From Micromonospora sp. M71_S20 (GTDB taxonomy: Bacteria > Actinomycetota > Actinomycetes > Mycobacteriales > Micromonosporaceae): a DNA stretch of 64,000 nucleotides. The stretch spans positions 498,501 to 562,500 of the forward strand of contig NZ_RCCV01000002.1 in the NCBI RefSeq assembly GCF_003664255.1. Direction: 5' to 3'. The translations under genes were made by a program, and so were the position numbers. Under the pieces are notes generated by a model. It did no database searches and had not been told where the DNA came from. It saw only the letters and a list, made by a program, of their open reading frames with translations. This document shows, piece after piece, positions 18,764 to 28,342 of this stretch. Numbering within the stretch: the stretch's first letter is position 1; every line of letters starts with the position of its first letter.

Positions 18764-19624
18764 TCAGTCGCGCTCGGCCCGCTCCACGACGTTGGTCAGC
18801 AGCATCGCGCGGGTCATCGGGCCGACGCCGCCCGGCATGGGCACCAGCTTGCCGGCCACCTCCGCCGCGTCACCGGCGACGTCGCCGGTGTAGCGGCCCT
18901 TGCCGTCCGGGCCGATGACGCGGGTGATGCCGACGTCGACCACGACCGCGCCCGGCGTGAGCATGTCGGCGGTGAGCAGGCCCGGCACGCCGGCGGCCAC
19001 GATGACGATGTCGGCGGCCCGGGTGTGCGAGGCCAGGTCGAGGGTGCCGGTGTGGCAGAGGGTCACGGTGGCGTTCTCGCTGCGCCGGGTGAGCAGCAGA
19101 CCGAGCGGACGGCCGACGGTGTTGCCGCGACCGACCACGGCGACCTTGGCGCCGCGCAGCGGCACGTCGTGCCGGCGGAGCAGCTCGACGATGCCGCGCG
19201 GGGTGCAGGGCAGCGGGGCGTCGTAGCCCAGGACGAGCCGGCCGAGGTTTACCGGGTGCAGGCCGTCGGCGTCCTTGTCGGGGTCGATCAGCTCCAGCAC
19301 CCGCTGAGTGTCGAGGTGGCCCGGCAGCGGCAACTGGACGATGTAGCCGTGGCACGCCGGGTCGGCGTTCAGCTCGGCGAGCACGCCGTCGACCTGCTCC
19401 TGGGTCGCGTCGGCCGGCAGTTCCCGGCGGATCGAGGCGATCCCCACCTCGGCGCAGTCGCGGTGCTTGCCGTTGACGTACGCCTGGGAGCCGGGGTCTG
19501 CACCCACCAGGACGGTGCCGAGCCCGGGGGTGATGCCGCGTTCCGCCAGTGCCTTGACCCGTGTCCGCAGCTCGTCCTTGATCTCGGCCGCGGTCGCCTT
19601 GCCGTCCAGAAGCGTCGCCGTCAC
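18764..19624 (-). CDS. folD: Methylenetetrahydrofolate dehydrogenase / cyclohydrolase
   Basis: Bifunctional enzyme interconverting methylene-, methenyl- and formyl-tetrahydrofolate in the cytoplasm. The 286-residue protein shows the [14 protein letters not shown] active-site segment with the catalytic Lys, the QLPLPGHLD loop and the NADP-binding GRGNTVGRP loop. It supplies formyl-folate for PurN and PurH, encoded further along on the same strand. Its start is divergent from the oppA gene. Confidence 0.96.
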   Translation of the reverse strand: MTATLLDGKATAAEIKDELRTRVKALAERGITPGLGTVLVGADPGSQAYVNGKHRDCAEVGIASIRRELPADATQEQVDGVLAELNADPACHGYIVQLPLPGHLDTQRVLELIDPDKDADGLHPVNLGRLVLGYDAPLPCTPRGIVELLRRHDVPLRGAKVAVVGRGNTVGRPLGLLLTRRSENATVTLCHTGTLDLASHTRAADIVIVAAGVPGLLTADMLTPGAVVVDVGITRVIGPDGKGRYTGDVAGDAAEVAGKLVPMPGGVGPMTRAMLLTNVVERAERD

Positions 19625-19693
19625 GCCCAGATCGTCTCACGGTCGACGGCCGGCGATCCGACGACCTGCGCCAAGCCCGCAATGTGACCACTA

Positions 19694-19726
19694 AGAGTGA
19701 CGTGCCCTTAATCACTCTGAGTGACG
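19694..19726. promoter_or_regulatory. Operator-like repeats upstream of folD
   Basis: agagtga (19694-19700) and tcactct (19712-19718) form an inverted repeat, and gagtgacg recurs at 19695-19702 and 19719-19726 with 24-base spacing. The cluster lies 70-100 bases before folD on the minus strand. No regulator can be named. Confidence 0.4.
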
Positions 19727-19957
19727 CAGGGGCCGCCGGATCTCCGCCCGGATCCGGACGTCGGGGCGATCCGCGGGGCGGGGCGGCACGGCCGGGCCGG
19801 GACGGCGCAGCGGGGCGGAGCGGTCGCGACGGGCGCCGGTCGCGTCGAGAGTTACCGCAGCTCCACGCCACATTAGCGGGCTGTACGGCATTAGCAGACC
19901 AGGCCCGGCACGACAAGGCCCCGACGGTGGCTCCGTTATCGGTTCGCAACCCGCCCG

Positions 19958-19986
19958 TTGTCGATCGCCAGCCGGCGACCTACCGT
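19958..19986 (+). promoter_or_regulatory. Candidate oppA promoter
   Basis: TTGTCG (19958-19963), a 17-base spacer and TACCGT (19981-19986) fit a housekeeping sigma promoter. The predicted start gives a leader of about 65 bases ending in a strong GAGGAGATGAGGAGG ribosome site. Confidence 0.5.
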
Positions 19987-20056
19987 TGCCCAACGTTGCG
20001 CAGCGTAAACCCAGCGCCGGGTCTGACTGCGCAGCGTGAGGAGATGAGGAGGCTAC

Positions 20057-21661
20057 ATGCGTGTTCGTAGGCTCGCTGCCTGGACCGCCCTCCCGCTCGC
20101 GGTGACCCTGGGCCTGGTGGCCTGCGGCTCGGGCGGCGACGGTGGATCCGGCGAGAGCAACCCCGACGCGGCCGTGCGGATCGAGATCGCCGAGCCGCAG
20201 CACCTGGTGCCGACCAACACCAACGAGACGAGCGGCTCGCAGGTGCTCGCCGCCCTGTTCAGCCCGCTGGTCGACTACGACGAGGCCAACAAGCCCTACG
20301 AGATGGCGGCCGAGTCGGTGACGTCCGAGGACAACACGACCTGGACGGTCAAGCTGAAGGACGGCTACACCTTCCACAACGGCGAGAAGGTCACCGCCGA
20401 CAACTACGTCGACGCCTGGAACTACGGCGCCTACGCCCCGAACGGCCAGAACTCCAGCTACTTCTTCGAGAAGATCGCCGGCTACGAGGACGTGCAGGGC
20501 GAGACCCCGAAGGCCAAGACGCTCAGCGGGCTGAAGAAGGTCGACGACCTGACCTTCACCGTCACGCTGTCCCAGCCGTACAGCGAGTTCAAGACCATGC
20601 TCGGCTACACCGCCTTCTACCCGATGCCGAAGGCCGCGTTCTCCGCGCCCGGCGTGCTGGCCGAGGGGTACGAGCAGGCGCCGGTGGGTCAGGGCCCGTT
20701 CAAGATGAAGGGCACCTGGCAGCACGACGCCAAGGTCGAGGTCGAGAAGTACGACGCCTTCCCCGGCGAGAAGCCGAAGGTGGCCGGCGTCGAGTTCCGG
20801 ATCTACCAGCAGCCGACCGCCGCGTACGCGGACGTGCTCTCGGACAACCTGGACGTCATCAAGACCGTCCCGACCGAGAACCTCTCGACGGCCGGCACCG
20901 ACCTCGGTGACCGGTTCAAGCAGAGCTCCGCCTCGTCGCTCCAGGTGCTGGCCTTCCCGACGTTCCAGAAGGAGTTCAGCAACCCGGACGTGCGCAAGGC
21001 CATCTCGATGGCGATCGACCGGGACGAGATCACCAAGTCGATCTTCAAGGACTCGCAGCAGCCGGCCCGCTCGTTCGTCTCGCCGGTCGTCGCGGGCTAC
21101 CGCGACAACACCATCGGCGAGGCCGGCGAGTTCGATCCGGCCAAGGCCAAGAGCCTGTACCAGGCCGCGGGCGGCCCGGCGAGGATCGAGCTGTCCTACA
21201 ACGGCGACGGCGGCCACAAGGACTGGATCGACGCGACCTGCAACCAGCTCAAGACCAACCTGGGCGTGGACTGCGTGGGCACCGCCGAGCCGAAGTTCGC
21301 GGACCTGCTGACCAAGGTGAAGGCCAAGCAGCCGGTCGGCCTGTTCCGGATGGGCTGGGTCATGGACTACCCGTCCATGGAGAACTACCTGGGCCCGCTG
21401 TACAGCAGCAACGGCTCGTCGAACTACTACGGCTACAGCAACCCGGAGTTCGACAAGCTGGTCGCCGAGGGCACCAGCGCCGCGAGCGAGGAAGAGGCGG
21501 TCAAGAAGTACCAGGCGGCCGAGGACCTGCTCGCGGAGGACCTGCCGGTGATCCCGCTGCGGTACGGCCAGAACAACTTCGGCCACTCCACCAAGGTGAC
21601 GAACGTGGAGATGGATCTCTTCGACCGGATCGACCTGTTGAAGATCGAGGCCGTCAAGTAA
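20057..21661 (+). CDS. Oligopeptide-type ABC importer, substrate-binding lipoprotein (cluster 1)
   Basis: A 534-residue lipoprotein of the SBP family 5 (OppA/DppA). The signal peptide ends in the lipobox LVAC with Cys23 as the lipid site, followed by a Gly/Ser linker. The mature part shows the family landmarks: YDEANKPYEMAAESV, KDGYTFHNGEKVTADNYVDAWNY and the late PEFDKLVAEG region. Cys residues in CNQLKTNLGVDC may form a disulfide. It heads a five-gene importer operon and is separated from the permease by a hairpin (21676-21710), which would keep its expression higher than the membrane genes. It is clearly related to the gene at 45765-47408. Peptide specificity is unknown. Confidence 0.92.
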   Translation: MRVRRLAAWTALPLAVTLGLVACGSGGDGGSGESNPDAAVRIEIAEPQHLVPTNTNETSGSQVLAALFSPLVDYDEANKPYEMAAESVTSEDNTTWTVKLKDGYTFHNGEKVTADNYVDAWNYGAYAPNGQNSSYFFEKIAGYEDVQGETPKAKTLSGLKKVDDLTFTVTLSQPYSEFKTMLGYTAFYPMPKAAFSAPGVLAEGYEQAPVGQGPFKMKGTWQHDAKVEVEKYDAFPGEKPKVAGVEFRIYQQPTAAYADVLSDNLDVIKTVPTENLSTAGTDLGDRFKQSSASSLQVLAFPTFQKEFSNPDVRKAISMAIDRDEITKSIFKDSQQPARSFVSPVVAGYRDNTIGEAGEFDPAKAKSLYQAAGGPARIELSYNGDGGHKDWIDATCNQLKTNLGVDCVGTAEPKFADLLTKVKAKQPVGLFRMGWVMDYPSMENYLGPLYSSNGSSNYYGYSNPEFDKLVAEGTSAASEEEAVKKYQAAEDLLAEDLPVIPLRYGQNNFGHSTKVTNVEMDLFDRIDLLKIEAVK

Positions 21662-21675
21662 CACACGCGGCATGA

Positions 21676-21710
21676 CGGGTCGGGCCATCGGCGGACGGTG
21701 GCCCGACCCG
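21676..21710 (+). terminator. Hairpin between binding protein and permease genes, cluster 1
   Basis: A perfect 12-bp stem (cgggtcgggcca at 21676-21687 with its complement at 21699-21710), followed some bases later by a T-run at 21726-21730. It may partly terminate transcription or protect the oppA message; a similar hairpin lies at the same place in cluster 2. Confidence 0.6.
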
Positions 21711-21747
21711 GCATCCTCTTCGCCCTTTTTCAGAGAGACTGCCAAGT

Positions 21748-22686
21748 ATGTTCCGCTTCGTTCTGCGGCGTCTGCTCCAGATGGTCCTCGCGTTCTTCGG
21801 GACCACGCTGATCGTCTACGCGCTGATGTTCGCCGGCCAGGGCGATCCCATCCAGGCGCTGGCCGGCGAACGACCGGTCACGGCCGCGCAGCGGGCATAC
21901 CTGACGGAGAAGTTCCACCTCGACCGGACCGGGGTCGGCGGCTTCTTCTACCGGTACTTCGACTACCTCAAGAACCTGCTCCAGGGTGACCTCGGGCAGT
22001 CCCTCACCGGACGCTCGATCGGCGACATCCTGGCCGCCGCCTGGCCGGTCACGGTCAAGCTGGCGCTGATCGCCATGGCGGTCACCATTCTCTTCGGCGT
22101 CACCGCGGGCGTGCTCGCCGGCATCCGGCGGGCCAGCATCTTCGACAACTCGACCCTGCTGCTGACCCTGCTGGTGCTCGGCATCCCGACGATCGTGCTC
22201 GCGCCGCTGGCGCAGTACCTCCTCGGCGTCAAGTGGCAGCTCTTCCCGGCCACCGCCGGCGCCGACCCGGACCTGTACGCGCTCCTGCTGCCGGGCATCG
22301 TGCTCGGCTCGCTCTCGCTGGCCACCGCCCTGCGGCTGACCCGGACGTCCGTGGCCGAGAACCTGCGCGCCGACTACGTCCGCACCGCCCGGTCGAAGGG
22401 ACTGGTGAAGCGGCGGATCGTCAGCGTCCACGTGCTGCGCAACTCGCTCATCCCGGTGGTCACCTTCCTGGGCGTCGAGCTGGGCAACCTGATGAGCGGC
22501 GCGATCATCACCGAGGGCGTGTTCAACATCCCCGGCGTCGGCTTCAACCTCTTCCGCGGCATCCGCACCGAGGACGGCCCTCTGGTGGTGGGCATCGTCA
22601 GCGTGCTCGTCGTGGTCTACCTCGTCTCCAACCTGGTGGTGGACGTCCTGTACGCCGTACTCGACCCGAGGATCCGCTATGAGTGA
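21748..22686 (+). CDS. Oligopeptide-type ABC importer permease, DppB-like (cluster 1)
   Basis: A 312-residue membrane permease with six hydrophobic segments. The N-terminal RFVLRRLLQMVLAFFGTTLIVY and the EAA-like cytoplasmic loop (RADYVRTARSKGL, then a helix with VHVLRNSLIPVVTFLG) are diagnostic. The final residues DPRIRYE are identical to those of the paralogue in cluster 2. Its stop codon lies within ATGAGTGA, the sequence that starts the next gene in cluster 2; here a 104-bp insert separates the two. Confidence 0.93.
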   Translation: MFRFVLRRLLQMVLAFFGTTLIVYALMFAGQGDPIQALAGERPVTAAQRAYLTEKFHLDRTGVGGFFYRYFDYLKNLLQGDLGQSLTGRSIGDILAAAWPVTVKLALIAMAVTILFGVTAGVLAGIRRASIFDNSTLLLTLLVLGIPTIVLAPLAQYLLGVKWQLFPATAGADPDLYALLLPGIVLGSLSLATALRLTRTSVAENLRADYVRTARSKGLVKRRIVSVHVLRNSLIPVVTFLGVELGNLMSGAIITEGVFNIPGVGFNLFRGIRTEDGPLVVGIVSVLVVVYLVSNLVVDVLYAVLDPRIRYE

Positions 22687-22790
22687 GCGCAGCGAACGAA
22701 TCGGCAGCGCAGTGTTTCGCGGCTCGGCGCGCCCCGGAGCGCAGCGAGGGGAAGCGCCGACAGCGCGCAGCGAGGTGCGGGCATGAGTGA
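22679..22790. repeat. 104-bp element at the permease junction, flanked by ATGAGTGA copies
   Basis: ATGAGTGA occurs at 22679-22686, where it contains the stop of the first permease gene, and again at 22783-22790, where it starts the second. Between them is a GC-rich sequence with repeated gcgcagcga cores (near 22687, 22739 and 22767). In the paralogous cluster 2 the same two genes overlap through one ATGAGTGA with no insert (44690-44697). This is the pattern of a small element that duplicated its 8-bp target, or of a local expansion. Confidence 0.7.
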
Positions 22791-23739
22791 CTTCGAGACC
22801 GTCGCCGCGAGCGAGAACCAGGCCGCGCGGCGGGGGCCGTCGGGTGAGCCCGGTGCCCCGAACCAGGTCGGCGTACCGCAGAAGCCCCGCAGCCTGGCCG
22901 GCGACGCCTGGCGCGACCTGCGCCGCAAGCCGATCTTCTGGGTCAGCCTCGCCCTGGTGGTGCTGGTCGCCGCCATGGCCGCCGTGCCCGGGCTGTTCAC
23001 CGCGAACGACCCGCGCGACTGCGTGCTGGCCCGCCAGCACGCCGGCCCGTCCGGCGGGGCGATCTTCGGGTACGACTTCCAGGGCTGCGACACGTACGCC
23101 CGGGCGGTGTACGGAGCCCGCGCGTCGCTGCTGGTCGGCGCGCTCTCCGCGCTGCTCACCGGCCTGATCGCGCTCGCCGTGGGGATGCTGGCCGGCTACT
23201 TCGGCCGCTGGGTCGACGCGGTGCTCTCCCGGGTGATCGACATCGTCCTCGGCATCCCGCTCCTGCTCGCCGCGATCGTGCTGCTCAAGCGGGTCAACAG
23301 CGACAGCTCGGCGGTCCGGATCGGCGCGGTCATCTTCGTGCTGGCGATCCTCGGCTGGACCACCGCCGCCCGCGTCGTCCGCTCCTCGGTGATCACCGCC
23401 AAGGAGCAGGACTACGTCGCGGCGGCCCGGATGCTGGGCGCGGGCGACGGCCGGATCATGCTGCGGCACATCCTGCCCAACGCGCTCGCCCCGGCGATCG
23501 TGGTGCTGACCATCGCCCTCGGCTCGTTCATCGCCGCCGAGGCGACGCTGAGCTTCCTCGGCATCGGGCTCAAGGCGCCGACCATCTCCTGGGGCATCGA
23601 CATCGACGCCGGCCGGGTGCACATGCGGGAGTCGGCAACCCCCCTGCTGGTCCCCTCGGTCTTCCTCGCGCTGACCGTGCTGGCGTTCATCATGCTCGGC
23701 GACGCGATCCGCGACGCCTTCGATCCGAAGCTGCGCTGA
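22783..23739 (+). CDS. Oligopeptide-type ABC importer permease, DppC-like (cluster 1)
   Basis: A 318-residue permease. An N-terminal tail (1-45) contains LAGDAWRDLRRKPIFW, the usual entry to the first helix of DppC-type subunits; a periplasmic segment FGYDFQGCDTYARAVYGAR follows and the EAA loop is YVAAARMLGAGDGRIMLRHILPN. Six hydrophobic segments are visible. ATG at 22783 is supported by the matching MSD start of the cluster-2 paralogue. It pairs with the permease upstream. Confidence 0.93.
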   Translation: MSDFETVAASENQAARRGPSGEPGAPNQVGVPQKPRSLAGDAWRDLRRKPIFWVSLALVVLVAAMAAVPGLFTANDPRDCVLARQHAGPSGGAIFGYDFQGCDTYARAVYGARASLLVGALSALLTGLIALAVGMLAGYFGRWVDAVLSRVIDIVLGIPLLLAAIVLLKRVNSDSSAVRIGAVIFVLAILGWTTAARVVRSSVITAKEQDYVAAARMLGAGDGRIMLRHILPNALAPAIVVLTIALGSFIAAEATLSFLGIGLKAPTISWGIDIDAGRVHMRESATPLLVPSVFLALTVLAFIMLGDAIRDAFDPKLR

Positions 23740-23773
23740 CCCCACCCACCCGTCACGAGCGAAAGGCAGGACC

Positions 23774-24811
23774 GTGAGCCAGTCCGCCGTCCGACCCACG
23801 CCGGCCTCCCCGACGCCCGAGGGCGGGCACCTGCTGGACGTACGGGACCTGCACGTCGAGTTCCGCACCGGCGAGGGCGTGGCCAGGGTGATCAACGGGG
23901 TCTCGTACCACCTGGATCCCGGCGAGACGCTCGCCGTGCTCGGCGAGTCGGGCTCCGGCAAGTCGGTCACCGCCCAGGCGATCATGGGCATCCTCGACAC
24001 ACCCCCGGCCGTGATCCGCTCCGGCGAGGTCCGCTACCAGGGGCGGGACCTGCTGAAGCTGCCGGAGGAGCAGCGCCGGCAGGTGCGCGGCAAGGAGATC
24101 GCGATGATCTTCCAGGACGCCCTCTCCGCGCTGAACCCGGTCTTCCCGGTGGGCTGGCAGATCGGCGAGACGCTGCGCCAGCGCGAGGGCATGTCGAAGG
24201 CGGACGCCCGCGCCCGGGTCGTCGAGCTGATGGACCTGGTGCGGATTCCCGGCGCCGCCGGCCGCATCGGCGACTACCCGCACCAGTTCTCCGGCGGCAT
24301 GCGGCAGCGCGTCATGATCGCGATGGCGCTGGCCATGAACCCGAAGGTGCTGATCGCCGACGAGCCGACCACGGCCCTGGACGTCACCGTGCAGGCCCAG
24401 ATCATGGACCTGCTGGCCGACCTGCGCCGCGACCTCGACATGGCGATGATCCTGATCACGCACGACCTCGGCGTGGTCGCCGACGTCGCGGACCGGATCG
24501 CCGTCATGTACGCCGGCCGGATCTTCGAACACGCCGACGTCCGCTCGCTGTACCGGGCGCCGGCCCACCCGTACACGAAGGGGTTGCTGGAGTCGATCCC
24601 GCGGCTGGACGTACGGGGTCAGGAGCTCTCCACGATCAAGGGGCTGCCGCCCAACCTGATGCGGATCCCGTCCGGCTGCCCCTTCCACCCCCGGTGCCCG
24701 TACGTGCAGCAGGTCTGCGTCGACGTGGTGCCGCACGACCTGGTCCTGGGCGACGGCCGGACCAGCGCGTGCCACTTCGCCCAGGAGGTCCGTGATGACA
24801 GCGCCCGCTAG
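23774..24811 (+). CDS. Oligopeptide-type ABC importer ATPase, DppD-like (cluster 1)
   Basis: A 345-residue ATPase subunit with Walker [10 protein letters not shown], signature FSGGMRQR, Walker [12 protein letters not shown] and switch His in ITHDLG. The C-terminal oligopeptide-transporter signature includes the Cys cluster [15 protein letters not shown], which in related proteins holds an iron-sulfur cluster. GTG at 23774 follows a GAAAGGCAGGA site. It ends within the first bases of the partner ATPase gene. Confidence 0.93.
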   Translation: MSQSAVRPTPASPTPEGGHLLDVRDLHVEFRTGEGVARVINGVSYHLDPGETLAVLGESGSGKSVTAQAIMGILDTPPAVIRSGEVRYQGRDLLKLPEEQRRQVRGKEIAMIFQDALSALNPVFPVGWQIGETLRQREGMSKADARARVVELMDLVRIPGAAGRIGDYPHQFSGGMRQRVMIAMALAMNPKVLIADEPTTALDVTVQAQIMDLLADLRRDLDMAMILITHDLGVVADVADRIAVMYAGRIFEHADVRSLYRAPAHPYTKGLLESIPRLDVRGQELSTIKGLPPNLMRIPSGCPFHPRCPYVQQVCVDVVPHDLVLGDGRTSACHFAQEVRDDSAR

Positions 24812-25823
24812 CCCAACGAAGGTGCGCGGCGAGACGATCCTCGCCGTCGACAACGTGGTCAAGCACTTCCCGATCCGCCGGGGCGTGCTCTTCCAGAAGC
24901 AGGTCGGCGCCGTCAAGGCCGTCGACGGGGTCAGCTTCGAGCTGCGCCGCGGCGAGACCCTCGGGGTGGTCGGCGAGTCGGGCTGCGGCAAGTCGACGCT
25001 GGCCCGGCTGCTGATGCGGCTGGAGACGCCGACCGCGGGCCGGGCCACCCTGGAGGGCAGGGACCTGTTCTCCGCCTCCGGTGCGGAGCTGCGCCGGCTG
25101 CGGCGCAACATGCAGATGGTGATGCAGGACCCGTACACCTCGCTGAACCCGCGGATGACGGTGGGCGACATCATCGGCGAGCCGTTCGAGATCCACCCGG
25201 ACGCCGCGCCGAAGGGCAGCCGGCAGACCCGGGTACGGGAACTGCTCGACGTGGTCGGCCTGAACCCGGAGCACATCAACCGGTACCCGCACCAGTTCTC
25301 CGGCGGCCAGCGGCAGCGCATCGGCATCGCCCGCGCGCTCGCCCTGCGGCCCGAGATCATCGTCTGCGACGAGCCGGTCAGCGCCCTGGACGTGTCGATC
25401 CAGGCCCAGGTGATCAACCTGCTGGAGAAGCTCCAGGACGAGTTCGGCCTGTCGTACATCTTCATCGCGCACGACCTGTCGGTGGTCCGGCACATCTCCG
25501 ACCGGGTCGCGGTCATGTACCTCGGCAAGATCGTGGAGATCGGTACCGAGGACGAGATCTACGAGCGCGCCACCCATCCGTACACCCAGGCGCTGCTCTC
25601 GGCCGTGCCGGTGCCGGACCCGGAGGCCCGCGACCGGCGCACCATGATCCGGCTCACCGGCGACGTGCCGAGCCCTGCCGACCCGCCGAGCGGCTGCCAC
25701 TTCCGCACCCGCTGCTGGAAGGCCCAGGAGGTCTGCGCCATCGAGGAACCCCACACGGTCCTCCGCGCGGCGGACCCGCACCCCTCGGCCTGCCACTTCG
25801 CCGAACTCCGCCCCACCCCCTGA
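24795..25823 (+). CDS. Oligopeptide-type ABC importer ATPase, DppF-like (cluster 1)
   Basis: A 342-residue ATPase subunit, partner of the preceding one. Walker [10 protein letters not shown], signature FSGGQRQR, Walker [12 protein letters not shown], switch His in IAHDLSV, and a C-terminal Cys cluster ([15 protein letters not shown]). ATG at 24795 is preferred over GTG at 24792 because AGGAGGTC ends five bases before it. It overlaps the upstream gene by 17 bases. Last gene of the importer operon; a palindromic repeat at 25856 follows the stop. Confidence 0.93.
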   Translation: MTAPASPTKVRGETILAVDNVVKHFPIRRGVLFQKQVGAVKAVDGVSFELRRGETLGVVGESGCGKSTLARLLMRLETPTAGRATLEGRDLFSASGAELRRLRRNMQMVMQDPYTSLNPRMTVGDIIGEPFEIHPDAAPKGSRQTRVRELLDVVGLNPEHINRYPHQFSGGQRQRIGIARALALRPEIIVCDEPVSALDVSIQAQVINLLEKLQDEFGLSYIFIAHDLSVVRHISDRVAVMYLGKIVEIGTEDEIYERATHPYTQALLSAVPVPDPEARDRRTMIRLTGDVPSPADPPSGCHFRTRCWKAQEVCAIEEPHTVLRAADPHPSACHFAELRPTP

Positions 25824-25855
25824 CCCCCACCCTTTCCGCCCTCGCCGCCCAGGGC

Positions 25856-25932
25856 CGTCGATCATGCAGTTGTGGTGGACGGAACGCCCGCCTTCGCCCC
25901 TTTCACGGGGCACCACGACTGCATGATCGACG
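25856..25932. repeat. Intergenic palindromic repeat, copy B
   Basis: A 22-bp inverted repeat with one mismatch (25856-25877 with 25911-25932), ends cgtcgatcatgcagt, around a 33-base loop. It lies between the convergent stops of the importer operon and purH and would form a strong terminator-like hairpin in either direction. Related copies are at 14861-14933 and 58262-58324. Confidence 0.72.
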
Positions 25933-25971
25933 CGAGCGGGGGCGGGGCGGGGGCAGCAGGAGAGGGCTGGG

Positions 25972-27543
25972 TCAGTGGAAGAAGTGGCGGGTGGCCGTCA
26001 GGTACATGGTGATGCCGGCCTCCTTGCAGGCCGCGATCACTTCCTCGTCCCGGATCGAGCCGCCCGGCTGCACGATGGCCCGGACGCCGGCGTCGATGAG
26101 GATCTTCGGGCCGTCGGCGAACGGGAAGAACGCGTCCGAGGCGCAGACCGAACCACGTGCCCGGTCCGCCCCGGCGCGGGCGACCGCGAGCTGTGCCGAG
26201 TCGACCCGGTTGACCTGGCCCATCCCGACGCCGACGGTCGCGCCGTCCCTGGCCAGCAGGATCGCGTTGCTCTTCACCGCGCGCACCGCCCGCCAGGCGA
26301 AGGCCAGGTCACGCAGGGTCGCCTCGTCGGCGGCCGCACCGGTGGCGAGCCGCCAGTTGGCCGGGTCGTCGCCCTCGGCGTCGATCCGGTCGGCCTTCTG
26401 GACCAGTACGCCGCCGGTGACCTGCCGCCACTCCGCCGGCAGCGGGTCGGCGGCCGGCGCGTGCAGCAGCCGGATGTTCTTCTTGCCCTGGAGGATCTCC
26501 ACCGCGCCCTCGTCGAACCCGGGTGCCACCAGCACCTCGGTGAAGATCTCCGAGACCTGCCGGGCCAGCTCGACCGAGACCGGCCGGTTGACCGCGATCA
26601 CCCCGCCGTACGCGGACACCGGGTCGCAGGCGTGCGCCTTGCGGTGCGCCTCGGCCACGTCGGCGCCGACCGCGATGCCGCACGGGTTGGCGTGCTTGAT
26701 GATCGCCACCGCCGGCTGCCCGGCGAAGTCGTTGGCCGCCCGCCACGCCGCGTCGGCGTCGACGTAGTTGTTGTAGGACATCTCCTTGCCGTGCAGCTGC
26801 TCGGCCTGGGCGAGCCCGGCCGGGCTGGACGGGTCGACGTAGAGCGCCGCCGGCTGGTGCGGGTTCTCGCCGTAGCGCAGCACCGCCGAGCGACGCAGCG
26901 ACAGCCCGGCGAAGCCCGGCCAGCCGTCCTCCTCGGGCGCGAGCGTGGCGGCGCACCACTCGGCCACCGCCACGTCGTACTCGGCGATGACGGCGAAGGC
27001 GCGGGCGGCCAGCACACGCCGCTGGGCCAGCGTGAAGCCGCCCTCGCCGAGCGCGGCGAGCAGCGCCGGGTACGCGGCCGGGTCGGTCACCACGGCGACC
27101 GAGGCGTGGTTCTTGGCAGCCGCCCGGACCATCGCCGGACCGCCGATGTCGATCTGCTCCACGCACTCCTCGACGCCGGCGCCGGAGGCGACCGTGGCCT
27201 GGAACGGGTAGAGATTGGACACCAGCAGGTCGATCCCCGCGATGCCGTGCTCGTCGAGCTGGGCGACGTGGGAGTCCTTGCGCAGGTCGGCGAGGAGCCC
27301 GCCGTGCACCTTCGGGTGCAGCGTCTTGACCCGCCCGTCGAGGATCTCCGGGAAGCCGGTCACCGTCTCCACCGGGGTCACCGGCACCCCCGCGCCGGCG
27401 ATGGCCGAGGCCGTGCTGCCGGTCGAGACGATCTCCACCCCGGCCGTGTGCAGCGCCCGGGCCAGCTCGACCAGGCCGGTCTTGTCGTAGACGCTGACCA
27501 GCGCCCGCCTGATCGGGCGGCGTTCGTCCTGAGTGGAACTCAC
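25972..27543 (-). CDS. purH: Bifunctional AICAR formyltransferase / IMP cyclohydrolase
   Basis: Catalyses the last two steps of IMP synthesis. Of 523 residues, 1-200 form the cyclohydrolase (MGS-like) domain with the STGSTA and [10 protein letters not shown] motifs, and the rest the formyltransferase domain with [10 protein letters not shown], the SDAFFPF segment and the C-terminal RHFFH. GTG at 27543 is chosen because it overlaps the purN stop as GTGA; an upstream in-frame ATG would lengthen the protein by 11 residues into purN. It uses formyl-folate made through folD. Confidence 0.96.
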   Translation of the reverse strand: MSSTQDERRPIRRALVSVYDKTGLVELARALHTAGVEIVSTGSTASAIAGAGVPVTPVETVTGFPEILDGRVKTLHPKVHGGLLADLRKDSHVAQLDEHGIAGIDLLVSNLYPFQATVASGAGVEECVEQIDIGGPAMVRAAAKNHASVAVVTDPAAYPALLAALGEGGFTLAQRRVLAARAFAVIAEYDVAVAEWCAATLAPEEDGWPGFAGLSLRRSAVLRYGENPHQPAALYVDPSSPAGLAQAEQLHGKEMSYNNYVDADAAWRAANDFAGQPAVAIIKHANPCGIAVGADVAEAHRKAHACDPVSAYGGVIAVNRPVSVELARQVSEIFTEVLVAPGFDEGAVEILQGKKNIRLLHAPAADPLPAEWRQVTGGVLVQKADRIDAEGDDPANWRLATGAAADEATLRDLAFAWRAVRAVKSNAILLARDGATVGVGMGQVNRVDSAQLAVARAGADRARGSVCASDAFFPFADGPKILIDAGVRAIVQPGGSIRDEEVIAACKEAGITMYLTATRHFFH

Positions 27544-28160
27544 GGGACCGTGACCTTTCTTCCGGTGATCGTCCAACCTTCACGGACCAGGCGGCCCACC
27601 TGCTCGACGAGCTGGCGCCGCTCGGCTTCCTTGATGCGCTCGGTGAGCGTCTCGACGTCGTCGTCGTCGTGCACCGGCACGGCGACCTGCGCGACGATCG
27701 GGCCGGTGTCCATACCGGCGTCGACGAAGAAGAGCGTGGCCCCGGTGACCTTCACGCCGTAGGCGAGGGCGTCGCGCGGGCCGTGGATGCCGGGGAACGC
27801 CGGCAGCAGCGTGTTGTGCGTGTTCAGGTAGCGGTCGCCGAAGGCGGCCAGGAAGTGCGGGCCGACCAGCTTGAGGAAACCGGCGGAGACGACCAGGTCG
27901 GGCCGGTGCTCGGCGACGCGGGCGGTCAGCGCGGCGTCCCAGTCCTCGCGGGTGGGGTGGTCGGCGACCCGCTCGACGAAGGTCGGCACGCCGGCCGCGG
28001 CGGCCCGGTCCAGACCCGCGATGCCGTCCCGGTCGGCGCCGACGGCCACCACCCGGGCCCCGTACGCCGGATCGGCGCTCGCATCGAGCAGTGCCTGGAG
28101 GTTGCTCCCGGAGCCGGAGACGAGGACGACGATGCGGGCGACGGACGCGGGCTCGGTCAC
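27540..28160 (-). CDS. purN: Phosphoribosylglycinamide formyltransferase
   Basis: Third step of purine synthesis, adding a formyl group to GAR in the cytoplasm. The 206-residue protein has the [15 protein letters not shown] start, the active-site Asn/His region in [17 protein letters not shown] and the conserved Asp in [14 protein letters not shown] at 28160 starts the gene. It forms a two-gene operon with purH. Confidence 0.95.
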   Translation of the reverse strand: MTEPASVARIVVLVSGSGSNLQALLDASADPAYGARVVAVGADRDGIAGLDRAAAAGVPTFVERVADHPTREDWDAALTARVAEHRPDLVVSAGFLKLVGPHFLAAFGDRYLNTHNTLLPAFPGIHGPRDALAYGVKVTGATLFFVDAGMDTGPIVAQVAVPVHDDDDVETLTERIKEAERRQLVEQVGRLVREGWTITGRKVTVP

Positions 28161-28210
28161 CGGGCCACCCTATCGGGCGTGCCGGCGGGTCCATCCGCTG
28201 GGCATTGCGA

Positions 28211-28231
28211 CATTCACCGACGACGTGAATG
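28211..28231. promoter_or_regulatory. Operator-like palindrome upstream of purN and the CD225 gene
   Basis: cattcac (28211-28217) and gtgaatg (28225-28231) form a perfect 7-bp inverted repeat with a 7-base spacer, in the gap between divergent genes. A -10-like TACGCT follows near 28253 on the plus strand. No regulator can be named. Confidence 0.4.
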
Positions 28232-28342
28232 GTCCGGACCAGGTACGCTGCCGGTCGCTCGGGCCCGGCGCGCGTCCGGCCCGCACCCGTCAGTGATCCG
28301 ACGCCCCGCGGGGGTGTCGAGTGGAATGAGGAGTACGCCGAG

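Larger units (their letters stand above)
19625..20056. other. folD-oppA divergent intergenic region
   Basis: This 432-base gap holds the promoters of two divergent genes. It contains the repeats at 19694-19726 near folD, the putative oppA promoter at 19958-19986, and two copies of tgcgcagcgt (19997-20006 and 20028-20037) in the oppA leader. An open frame crossing it encodes nothing recognisable. Confidence 0.6.

Noticed and set aside
19712..21745. Antisense open frame of 677 codons over oppA
   Set aside because: Shadow of the binding-protein gene with no recognisable domain; the plus-strand gene has a signal peptide and lipobox.
21730..24000. Antisense open frame of 756 codons over the permease genes
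   Set aside because: Composition (runs of Asp, His, Gln, Glu) reflects the complement of hydrophobic codons; no domain.
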